Shown here in pieces: positions 1 through 5,573 of a stretch of 49,631 nt of DNA. The notes below the pieces were generated by a model that saw only the letters and a program-made list of their open reading frames with translations, was not told the origin of the DNA and searched no databases. The position numbers and the translations under genes were made by a program. Positions within the stretch are counted from its first letter, which is position 1; every line of letters starts with the position of its first letter. Origin of the DNA: Patescibacteria group bacterium UBA6220 (GTDB taxonomy: Bacteria; Patescibacteriota; Minisyncoccia; Minisyncoccales; Minisyncoccaceae); assembly GCA_002421745.1 (NCBI GenBank), contig DISC01000004.1, positions 1 to 49,631 of the forward strand. Direction: 5' to 3'.

Positions 1-234
1 TACCTCACCAACTAGCTGATAGGACGCAGACTCATCCTCTACCGGAGTAAACCTTTACCGTTTCCGGACCATCGGGAATTATCTTGGATTTCTCCAAGTT
101 ATGCCCGTGTAGAGGGTTGATATCTACGTGTTACTAACCCATTCGCCACTACTGTATTGCTACAGCCGTTTGACTTGCATGCCTTATCCACATCGCCAGC
201 GTTCATCCTGAGCTAGGATCAAACTCTCAAAAAA
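1..234 (-). rRNA. rrs: 16S ribosomal RNA, 5' part (runs off the left edge)
   Basis: Read on the minus strand, the conserved 16S opening (GAGTTTGATC at 226-217, then CCTAGCTCAGGATGAACGCT) is followed by the GCATGCAAGTC block and the GTTAGTAACACG block. Counting back from E. coli G9 puts the mature 5' end near 234. Only about the first 230 nt (helices 1-11, V1/V2) are in the window. It is the small-subunit RNA of the ribosome. The promoter is about 130 bp upstream. Its end was placed by alignment to the E. coli 5' end from memory, so it may be off by a few bases. Confidence 0.97.
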
Positions 235-364
235 ATAGCGGAACAACTCTAAAAAACTTACGTTTAATTTTAGGTATTCCTAAAAAAATCCTAATTTGCT
301 TAATATAATGATTTGCTGAAAAAAAATAATCTATTAATTTATCAATATACTGGAAACAAAAATA

Positions 365-393
365 ATATTAGCCTTTAAATTTTGTTTTGTCAA
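365..393 (-). promoter_or_regulatory. rRNA promoter (-35 TTGACA, -10 TATTAT-type)
   Basis: On the minus strand TTGACA (393-388) is followed after exactly 17 bp by TAATAT (370-365). This points at the 16S gene with a leader of roughly 125 nt. It is a near-consensus housekeeping promoter in the expected place for an rRNA operon. Confidence 0.75.
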
Positions 394-430
394 CTATCTG
401 ACAACCCCTATTTTTCTCAACTTCTTAAGG

Positions 431-889
431 CTAATCCAAAACCTCCAAATTATGACTAATTATAGTATTTTCGTCTTTAAAAGTAATTTTTCCTTTAAAT
501 TTTTTATCCTTTAAAAATATCGGCATCCAATAAACATCATCGGGCCACATTTGATGAAAAGGAATATCAATAATTTCAAACCATTGAGGCTTCATTTCTT
601 CAGTTTCTTTTGGGACTCCCGCATAACTTAAAATTTTAAAAATATGCACCTCTAAAACATTACCTGTATCAAAAAAAGTAAACTCAATCTCTCCCCTTTC
701 TTCTAAATTTTGAACTTCAACTTCAGACTCTTCTAACATTTCTCTTTTGGCTGATTCTTCAATACTCTCACACTCCTCAACTTTACCACCAAATCCATTC
801 CATCTTCCTGCTCCAAAACCACGTTTTTTCATTCCTAGCAAAATTTTTCCATTTTCAACAATTAAACAAAGATTTAAAACTTTTTTCAT
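431..889 (-). CDS. MTH1/MutT-like Nudix hydrolase (oxidised purine nucleotide pyrophosphatase)
   Basis: This 152-residue protein is a single Nudix domain. The Nudix box begins at GGKVEE (about residue 34) and runs through REMLEES, matching GX5EX7REUXEE, with the usual Gly near its end replaced by Ser. It resembles eukaryotic MTH1 (NUDT1) more than a generic bacterial MutT: the stretch GMKKRGFGAGRWNGFGGKV near residue 20 and the MWPDDVYW motif near residue 113 are near-matches to the human enzyme as I recall it. These include the Asn and the Trp/Asp-Asp that in MTH1 bind 8-oxo-dGTP and 2-OH-dATP. The likely role is hydrolysis of oxidised dNTPs to monophosphates, keeping the nucleotide pool clean. 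It stands alone just upstream of the rRNA promoter on the same strand. Confidence 0.9.
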   Translation of the reverse strand: MKKVLNLCLIVENGKILLGMKKRGFGAGRWNGFGGKVEECESIEESAKREMLEESEVEVQNLEERGEIEFTFFDTGNVLEVHIFKILSYAGVPKETEEMKPQWFEIIDIPFHQMWPDDVYWMPIFLKDKKFKGKITFKDENTIISHNLEVLD

Positions 890-974
890 AAAACATATTA
901 ATAAATTATATTTTTATTTTATAATAAAAACATAATATTGCCAATAAAAAAAGCAACGATTTTTTTCGTTACTG

Positions 975-1577
975 TTAAAGATTTTGCTCTATGAGAATAG
1001 ATGGCAATAAAATCTCATCAAGTGGCTGATCGCTTACCAAAACTATGTTGGCAAATTCATCCAGATCAGACCAATCCTCAATCGGTACATTAACCGCTAC
1101 CTCGATATCAGCTCCGTTGCCAAAATCTCGCGGTTCGTTTCCAATCATAATAACTTTTTCGAGCTCAAAGTTATTACGAATATTTTCAATATGCCGTGAT
1201 TTCCCGCCATCTTCTCGTCCATAAACGAGAACAATGTCCTTTTCGGCATTGTTTCTCTTCAGCCACTCTTCAATGGCAGCACAAGGGCCGCTGGAAGAAA
1301 TAAAGGTTACATAGCCGCCCTCTCGAAGAGATTTAATAATTTGCAAAATTTCAGGATAAGGCTTTGCCTTGATAATCTCTTGATGAAAAACACTGTAACA
1401 TTTTCGCAGATTTTCTTCACCAATTAAATCCTCTTCTCCTGGAATTGTGATTGCTGTAATTATTTCTTTTTGACTTATTCCACATTCCGCAGAACACCTT
1501 CTGACTGCTTCAGAAGTTGAAAAGGGCGCGATCGTCCCTTGAAAATCAAAACCAATACCAATATCTTCGGGTTTCAT
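975..1577 (-). CDS. HAD-superfamily protein with altered catalytic motifs
   Basis: About 200 residues with a HAD (haloacid dehalogenase) Rossmann layout. Motif I is FDFQGT at residues 10-15, so the nucleophile Asp is present but the second Asp (general acid/base in phosphatases) is Gln. Motif II is ISSSG near residue 93, motif III a Lys in GGKSRHIE, and motif IV reads IGNEPRD rather than GDxxxD. Phosphatase chemistry is therefore doubtful, and a binding or altered-reaction role is possible. I start it at the ATG at 1577, which has GAGAG upstream; the frame is also open to a TTG at 1595. It is visibly richer in GC than most of the window, suggesting acquisition. The substrate cannot be told. 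Confidence 0.75.
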   Translation of the reverse strand: MKPEDIGIGFDFQGTIAPFSTSEAVRRCSAECGISQKEIITAITIPGEEDLIGEENLRKCYSVFHQEIIKAKPYPEILQIIKSLREGGYVTFISSSGPCAAIEEWLKRNNAEKDIVLVYGREDGGKSRHIENIRNNFELEKVIMIGNEPRDFGNGADIEVAVNVPIEDWSDLDEFANIVLVSDQPLDEILLPSILIEQNL

Positions 1578-1711
1578 TTTTATCACAACTCTCAATATTA
1601 AGAGCTAATTTAAGTTTTATACTATTTTTCTATTTTGTCAATGATAACTATTTTTATGATATTTTTATTTTTACAATTTTTAATGTTATACTATTAACAG
1701 AAGGTGATCTT

Positions 1712-2032
1712 GTGCTTATTCCAATTCCTCAAATATGGCTCATTGAAAAAGAAAACGAAAATTACAAAATAATTGTCTGCGACCCAAAAAGAGTTTTTGT
1801 CGGACTCGAAGCTTTAATCACAGTAAAAAACCCGCCAAAGGTTTATTGTGCAAAAAACTCAAAAGAAGAACCGATTTTAAGTTGTCTTTTTAAAGACGAG
1901 CATTTAATTAGATTTCGAAAAAACAAAAACCACTACACGATTCTTAACTATAAAAGAATCAAATTATTCATTTTAGACAAAAATGATTTTCGCTATCATG
2001 TCAGAGAAAGAGCATGCCTTCGCGTGCTCTGA
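1712..2032 (+). CDS. Small hypothetical protein (106 aa), GTG start
   Basis: An open frame starting at GTG 1712 with a good ribosome binding site (AAGGTGAT, 1701-1708) gives about 106 residues beginning VLIPIPQIWLIEKENENY (first residue read as Met). It is basic in the second half (RKNKNHY, YKRIKLFILDK) and has no signal peptide or membrane segment. The frame is open further upstream, but that part is antisense to the HAD gene and reads like non-coding AT-rich sequence. I recognise no family. It sits alone on the plus strand between two minus-strand genes and ends inside a terminator hairpin. It could be an orphan gene or a spurious frame. Confidence 0.5.
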   Translation: MLIPIPQIWLIEKENENYKIIVCDPKRVFVGLEALITVKNPPKVYCAKNSKEEPILSCLFKDEHLIRFRKNKNHYTILNYKRIKLFILDKNDFRYHVRERACLRVL

Positions 2033-2040
2033 TTTTATTT
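2009..2040 (+). terminator. Intrinsic terminator overlapping the end of the 106-aa ORF
   Basis: AGAGCATGC, loop CTTC, GCGTGCTCT forms a 9-bp stem with one G-U pair and is followed by a T-rich tail on the plus strand. The stem encodes the last residues of the preceding frame (RACLRVL). Confidence 0.65.
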
Positions 2041-2067
2041 AAAAAAATCCATAGAATATTCTATGGA
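2041..2067 (-). terminator. Terminator of the GDPD-like gene
   Basis: The palindrome TCCATAGAATATTCTATGGA (2048-2067) lies just after the GDPD-like stop codon and, on the minus strand, is followed by seven Ts (2047-2041). It faces the plus-strand terminator next to it, so the two convergent genes are insulated. Confidence 0.75.
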
Positions 2068-2075
2068 AAATGAGA

Positions 2076-2750
2076 TTAGAGCCTGTGAGGGCAATTGCTG
2101 AAAATGCCGTCGACTCCCAGTTCTTTCATTCTATCGATCTCTTCAGGGTCGTCGACCGTCCAGACAAACACTTTCAGATTGTTGGCGTGAGCCTTATTCA
2201 GAAAAACTTCGTCAACCAAATCCTTGTTGAGATTCACGGAATAAGCTTTAAGTGCCCGACTGTTAGGTAGCCAATTCTTGCTGTCATCCACCAAGAGGCC
2301 GATCCTGACGTCCGGAACCAGCTTTTTGAAAGCCCGAAGCTCTTCCACATCAAACGAGGATATCAGCAAGTCATCCGGCTTCCAATCATGGTAATCATTG
2401 ATGATTCTTGCCACCGAGTCGACAATCCTTCTGCCGCTGAGAACGATATTGCAGGCCATGCATCCGTCAACGAAGTCCAATACTTCTTCAAGTGTCGGCA
2501 TCCTGTATCCGACCGATCCCACATCAAGATCCTTGAGATCTTCGTAAATAGTATCGCTCACCAAGCCGCTGCCGTTCGTAGTCAGATCAAGTGAATTATT
2601 TTTTATCACCATCACCCTTCCATCCTTAGTCTCTCTTACTCCGAAGCCGATCATGTCCACGCCTACTTTCTTTGCACACTTGAAAGAAGCCATGGTGTTC
2701 TCAGGAGCGTTAAAAGGAGATCCTCTATGTCCTATTTTTAAAACATTCAT
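2076..2750 (-). CDS. Glycerophosphodiester phosphodiesterase-like protein lacking metal ligands
   Basis: This 224-residue protein is a complete GDPD TIM barrel by length and order. It opens KIGHRGSPFNAPENTMASF (about residues 5-23), retaining the HRG and PENT motifs, and has TTNGSG near residue 60 and a C-terminal VWTVDDPEE. Active family members have E-x-D before TKDG and an HD pair after it. Here these read GFGVRETKDG and VIKNNSLD, and the later E-L-K reads IVLSG. So the Glu and Asp metal ligands, the second catalytic His and the third acidic ligand all appear lost, and it is probably catalytically dead, perhaps a lipid- or glycerophosphate-binding relic. A GGGG-type ribosome binding site precedes the ATG. 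GC content is the highest of any gene here, suggesting transfer. Confidence 0.85.
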   Translation of the reverse strand: MNVLKIGHRGSPFNAPENTMASFKCAKKVGVDMIGFGVRETKDGRVMVIKNNSLDLTTNGSGLVSDTIYEDLKDLDVGSVGYRMPTLEEVLDFVDGCMACNIVLSGRRIVDSVARIINDYHDWKPDDLLISSFDVEELRAFKKLVPDVRIGLLVDDSKNWLPNSRALKAYSVNLNKDLVDEVFLNKAHANNLKVFVWTVDDPEEIDRMKELGVDGIFSNCPHRL

Positions 2751-2802
2751 AATCTTACCCCGTAATGGCTCTTATGAATCGCTGTTCTTAAGGGCTGTTT
2801 TT

Positions 2803-2831
2803 AAAATAGAACATTTACCGTAAAAAATCAA
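2803..2831 (-). promoter_or_regulatory. Candidate promoter for the GDPD-like gene
   Basis: TTGATT (2831-2826), a 17-bp spacer and TATTTT (2808-2803) on the minus strand, about 50 bp before the start codon. Spacing is ideal and the boxes are moderate. Confidence 0.45.
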
Positions 2832-2880
2832 CTTTTGAATTAATCAAAGATAGATTCTTTAAATTTGTGGATTTATATCA

Positions 2881-2923
2881 TTGTATCAAAAGACCACCCA
2901 TAAAGGGTGGTCTTTTGATACAA
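2881..2923 (-). terminator. 19-bp perfect hairpin behind tRNA-linked element A
   Basis: TTGTATCAAAAGACCACCC (2881-2899) and its exact complement (2905-2923) enclose a 5-nt loop. In RNA from the minus strand the 3' arm carries CUUUU, the A-tract/U-tract form of an intrinsic terminator. It closes the tRNA-Thr/element A transcript and could work in both directions. Confidence 0.65.
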
Positions 2924-2927
2924 CTAT

Positions 2928-2946
2928 GAGCCGGCAGACGGATTTG
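2928..2946 (-). repeat. 19-nt direct repeat of the tRNA-Thr(UGU) 3' end
   Basis: CAAATCCGTCTGCCGGCTC is identical here and inside the tRNA gene (3066-3084), 138 bp apart. The copy begins exactly at T-loop C56 and ends at position 74, like an attachment-site duplication. Confidence 0.9.
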
Positions 2947-3027
2947 TCCGCGTCGTCGGTTTCTGTTGAAACCGCGCGCGGACCCCGCTCGGACTCGTCA
3001 GTCCTCCGCGTTCAAATCCGTCTGCTC
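2928..3027 (-). ncRNA. tRNA-linked structured element A (behind tRNA-Thr UGU)
   Basis: About 100 nt of GC-rich, heavily self-complementary sequence in an AT-rich neighbourhood. Read on the minus strand: GAGCAGACGGATTTGAAC (3027-3010) is antisense to the 3' end of the adjacent tRNA; GCGGA; hairpin GGACT-GACG-AGTCC; GAGCGGG; stem GTCCGCG; hairpin CGGTTTC-AACA-GAAACCG; ACGA; CGCGGAC closing the stem. It ends with CAAATCCGTCTGCCGGCTC, an exact copy of tRNA positions 56-74. The antisense and sense copies pair, so the element closes on itself. Elements B and C share the plan. Function is unknown: a mobile element bounded by tRNA ends or a tRNA-sequestering regulatory RNA. Confidence 0.7.
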
Positions 3028-3065
3028 AACAAAAAAGAGACCCTAATGGGTCTCTCTTTTTGTTG
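3027..3065 (-). terminator. Terminator hairpin immediately after tRNA-Thr(UGU)
   Basis: A stem of about 17 bp with loop ATTA (minus strand) and a T-run on the 3' arm. The 5' arm starts inside the encoded CCA of the tRNA. The pairing can extend outward, because the sequence beyond the 3' arm is antisense to the tRNA acceptor and T strands, so tRNA folding and a longer hairpin are alternatives. Confidence 0.7.
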
Positions 3066-3138
3066 GAGCCGGCAGACGGATTTGAACCCCCGACCTACTG
3101 TTTACAAAACAGTTGCTCTACCGCTGAGCTATGCCGGC
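3064..3138 (-). tRNA. tRNA-Thr (anticodon UGU), CCA encoded
   Basis: Acceptor GCCGGCA pairs with TGCCGGC; the D-arm is normal; the anticodon stem ACTGT/ACAGT encloses TTTGTAA, giving UGU; the T-loop is TTCAAAT; discriminator U, then CCA. The T-stem is imperfect: GGGGG faces CCGTC, giving a G51 x G63 mismatch and a G-U pair. The 3' strand of that stem is the part duplicated downstream. The gene starts 4 nt after the stop codon of the preceding protein gene, so it is probably cut from an mRNA by RNase P. Confidence 0.95.
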
Positions 3139-3142
3139 AAAC

Positions 3143-3589
3143 TTATATTTCTTTTTCCTCTTCTTCGATTTCCTCTTCTGTTTCTTTTTGTAATTCTTGT
3201 TCTTGGCTTTTAACTTTTCGTCTTCTTGTTTTAATTTTTGCACTTGCAATCGATGTTTTTAATCCTTTCCAATAATCATCTACTGTTGTTTTACTTTTTT
3301 CCGGCGTTTCTGTCAATTTGTGCAACAAGGCAACAGCCCTATTATCGGCCTTCATAAATAAGACTCTGGTTTTCAAAAGAAACTTTTGTAAAAATATCTT
3401 CACTTCTCCCATTTTTTCAGTCCAATACTCAATCGTAGTTTCTTTTATTTTTTCTTTAATCTTTTTTGTTCGCAAAAAATCTTCTTTGTGTGGCAAGTCT
3501 TTAATGTGTGGAATTTTTCTAAAAACTATTCCTATAATCCCTAGAAAACTTACCGCAAGAATTATTTCCGCAATTATTTCAAAATTCAT
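3143..3589 (-). CDS. Small membrane-anchored protein of unknown function
   Basis: 148 residues with an N-terminal membrane segment (about residues 5-22, IIAEIILAVSFLGIIGIVF) followed by a long charged, helical cytoplasmic-type region and a very acidic tail (KETEEEIEEEEKEI). I recognise no family. Its start overlaps the end of tsf by 11 bp, so it is translated from the rpsB-tsf message, and its stop lies 4 nt from tRNA-Thr. A coiled-coil or scaffold role at the membrane is possible, but this is inference from composition only. Confidence 0.75.
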   Translation of the reverse strand: MNFEIIAEIILAVSFLGIIGIVFRKIPHIKDLPHKEDFLRTKKIKEKIKETTIEYWTEKMGEVKIFLQKFLLKTRVLFMKADNRAVALLHKLTETPEKSKTTVDDYWKGLKTSIASAKIKTRRRKVKSQEQELQKETEEEIEEEEKEI

Positions 3590-4163
3590 ATGTTACGAAT
3601 TTTTTTACCAAGATATTTTCACCCACCTTGCCAATATATTCGTCAATTAAGTCTTTGACAGTTTTTTCATTATCTTTTACCCACGGTTGCGACAAAAGAC
3701 AAGACTCTTTTTTAAACTTTTCTATTTTTCCTTTTACTATTCCTTCTAATAATTCTGGCGCCTTGCCCAAATCCTTAGCTTCCTCAGTATAAGTTTCTGT
3801 TATTTCTTTTAAAACATCTTCTGGTATTTCTTCTTCTTTTACATAAAGAGGTCTCATTGAAGCTATTTGTAAACATATTTCATGAGCTAAATTTTGAAAA
3901 TCATCTGAAAGAGAAACAAAATCTGTTTCACAAGCCAACTGAAGCATTACTCCTAATTTTTTATTAGAATGAACATAGGCCTCAATAATTCCCATCCCAG
4001 CCTCTCTCTCAGCTTTTTTAGCAGCAACAGCTGCGCCTCTCTTTTTTAAGATTTCTCTGGCTTTTTCTAAATCTCCATTAGCTTCTTCGATTGCCTTTTT
4101 ACAGTCCCCTAAAGAAATACTGGTTTCTTCGCGAAGTTTTTTTACTAATTCTAAATCTGCCAT
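3579..4163 (-). CDS. tsf: Elongation factor Ts (short form)
   Basis: EF-Ts is the guanine nucleotide exchange factor that recycles EF-Tu-GDP. The 194-residue protein has the N-terminal UBA-like domain (LVKKLREETSISLGDCKKAI, residues 5-24, with the diagnostic GDCKKA) and the core motif LACETDFV near residue 80. It is shorter than the E. coli protein (283 aa), with only about one core subdomain, as in many small-genome bacteria and Thermus. It lies downstream of rpsB, the classical arrangement, separated by about 155 bp, and overlaps the next gene. Confidence 0.97.
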   Translation of the reverse strand: MADLELVKKLREETSISLGDCKKAIEEANGDLEKAREILKKRGAAVAAKKAEREAGMGIIEAYVHSNKKLGVMLQLACETDFVSLSDDFQNLAHEICLQIASMRPLYVKEEEIPEDVLKEITETYTEEAKDLGKAPELLEGIVKGKIEKFKKESCLLSQPWVKDNEKTVKDLIDEYIGKVGENILVKKFVTYEF

Positions 4164-4318
4164 ATTTTTTTATTTGATTAAATATTCGATTAAATATTAT
4201 TTGCCCTAATAAAAATATTTTTAAAAAGACGTGTTTTTTAACAGAATAAACTTAACCAAACGAATCTTAACCTAATTATTATAAAAATTTAGCAAGACAA
4301 GCTTTAATCTTTTTTGTT

Positions 4319-5020
4319 TTAGATTAAACTTTCTTTAATTTTTCCAAGAATATAAGCAATTGAACTAACCGCATCGTCATTAGCTGGAATTGGATAATCA
4401 ACTAAAGTTGGATCAACATTAGTATCTGCTATTGCAATTATTTTTACTCCAGCTTGCCTAGCCTCCTTGATAGCAATTATATCTCTTTCTATATCAGAAA
4501 TAAAGATGGCTCCTGGCAATTCTTCCATTTCTTTGATGCCAAAAAATTTAAAAGTTAATCTTTCCAATTCTTTTGCCATTTGTAATCTTTCTTTTTTTAC
4601 GTACTTTTTAGCAAAATCAATTTCTTTGGTTTTGGCTTCCAAATCTTTGTAATAACCTATTCTTTTTCTGATTTCTTTAAAATTAGTAAAAGTTCCTCCA
4701 ATCCATCTTCCGTTGATATAAGGTGATTTTGTTTCTTCCGCTATATCTTTAATTAAATCTCTAGCTGATACTTTGGTTCCCACAAAAATAATCTTTTTTC
4801 CTTCTATTCTTAATTTTACCACAAAATCCAAAGCTTTCTCCAGCTTTTCAGCTGTTTGCTCTAAATCAATTAAATAAACTTTGTCTTTGGGCTTTGCAAC
4901 ATAGGGCTTCATCTTAGGATGAAGTTTTGACTTTTGATGGCCAAAACCAAGGCCTGCCCCAATCATCTCTTCAACAGAGATATTGTAGTTTGCCTTTGTG
5001 TCTACTTTTATTTCTTCCAT
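4319..5020 (-). CDS. rpsB: 30S ribosomal protein uS2
   Basis: 233 residues, the usual length for uS2. Recognisable blocks are MIGAGLGFGHQKSKLHPKMK near residue 19, IINGRWIGGTFTNF-like sequence (INGRWIGGTFTNF) near residue 102, LPGAIFISDIERD near 168, and IAIADTNVDPTLVDYPIPAN near 195. uS2 joins the small subunit late and bridges the head and platform. The gene is first in the rpsB-tsf operon and has a 170-nt structured leader with tandem repeats, which may serve autoregulation as known for bacterial rpsB leaders. Confidence 0.98.
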   Translation of the reverse strand: MEEIKVDTKANYNISVEEMIGAGLGFGHQKSKLHPKMKPYVAKPKDKVYLIDLEQTAEKLEKALDFVVKLRIEGKKIIFVGTKVSARDLIKDIAEETKSPYINGRWIGGTFTNFKEIRKRIGYYKDLEAKTKEIDFAKKYVKKERLQMAKELERLTFKFFGIKEMEELPGAIFISDIERDIIAIKEARQAGVKIIAIADTNVDPTLVDYPIPANDDAVSSIAYILGKIKESLI

Positions 5021-5053
5021 AATTATTTTTTATCTTAATTATTCTACCAAATA

Positions 5054-5121
5054 GTGCGGTAGTCCGCACACTTATTCCGAAGGATAGGTGCGGTAGTCCG
5101 CACACTTATTCCGAAGGATAG
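5054..5121 (-). repeat. Two tandem 34-bp repeats in the rpsB leader
   Basis: Two exact copies of a 34-bp unit (5054-5087 and 5088-5121), plus the first bases of a third. Each unit holds a perfect hairpin (on the minus strand GTGCGG-ACTA-CCGCAC) and a small UCC-UUC-GGA hairpin. A further GCACAA/TTGTGC hairpin follows at about 5129-5147. All lie between the rpsB promoter and start codon. Confidence 0.9.
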
Positions 5122-5195
5122 GTGCGCTTGCACAAAAATTAATTGTGCGATTTCACTAATTACAAATTAAAAAACACCAGTGAATGTGTAATAAA

Positions 5196-5224
5196 TATAT
5201 AACACAACAAAAACTTTAAGGCAA
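5196..5224 (-). promoter_or_regulatory. rpsB promoter
   Basis: TTGCCT (5224-5219), 17-bp spacer, TATATA (5201-5196) on the minus strand. The predicted start near 5189 gives a leader of about 170 nt containing the tandem hairpins. Confidence 0.6.
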
Positions 5225-5255
5225 CCCCCAAAAATACGCCAATCCCCCATAGGAC

Positions 5256-5284
5256 TTGATTTAATAATAGTTTTTTGTTATATT
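5256..5284 (+). promoter_or_regulatory. rpmE promoter
   Basis: TTGATT (5256-5261), 17-bp spacer, TATATT (5279-5284) on the plus strand, giving a short leader of about 17 nt before the rpmE start at 5308. Confidence 0.6.
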
Positions 5285-5307
5285 GTCTACATAAATTAAT
5301 AAAACGT

Positions 5308-5553
5308 ATGAAAAAAGATATTCACCCAAAATACTTTGAAAAGGCCAAAATTCGCTGTGCTTGCGGAGCTATTTACGAAGTTGGTTCCACTATTGAAACT
5401 ATGGAAGTGGAAATTTGCTCAGCTTGCCATCCATTTTATACTGGCAAAGAAAGAAGCTCTGATAAAGTTGGTCGCGTACAAAAATTCAAAGAAAGATTGT
5501 CAAAAAAATCTGAAAAGCCTGTTAAGGCTCCAAGAGCAAAAAAACAAAAATAA
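5308..5553 (+). CDS. rpmE: 50S ribosomal protein bL31 (zinc-binding type)
   Basis: 81 residues starting MKKDIHPKYFEKAKIRC, typical of bL31. The zinc ligands of the C+ type are present: CAC in RCACGAIYE near residue 16 and CSACHPFYTGK near residue 37. The tail is a lysine-rich extension (KAPRAKKQK). bL31 bridges the two subunits at the central protuberance. I chose the ATG at 5308 because alignment to the family begins there; the frame is open a further 11 codons upstream. prfA follows after 20 bp on the same message. Confidence 0.97.
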   Translation: MKKDIHPKYFEKAKIRCACGAIYEVGSTIETMEVEICSACHPFYTGKERSSDKVGRVQKFKERLSKKSEKPVKAPRAKKQK

Positions 5554-5573
5554 TTTTTTTAGGTATTCCTTTT

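Noticed and set aside
2928..3027. Hammerhead ribozyme in element A (CTGACGA followed later by GAAAC)
   Set aside because: The bases between do not form the required stem II, the GAAAC belongs to a different hairpin, and elements B and C do not keep the CUGANGA core.
2881..3275. Plus-strand ORFs across tRNA-Thr and element A
   Set aside because: They cross a tRNA gene, hairpins and the antisense of a real gene, and read as random composition.
5054..5121. CRISPR array from the 34-bp tandem repeats
   Set aside because: The units abut with no spacers, only two exist, and no cas genes are in the window.
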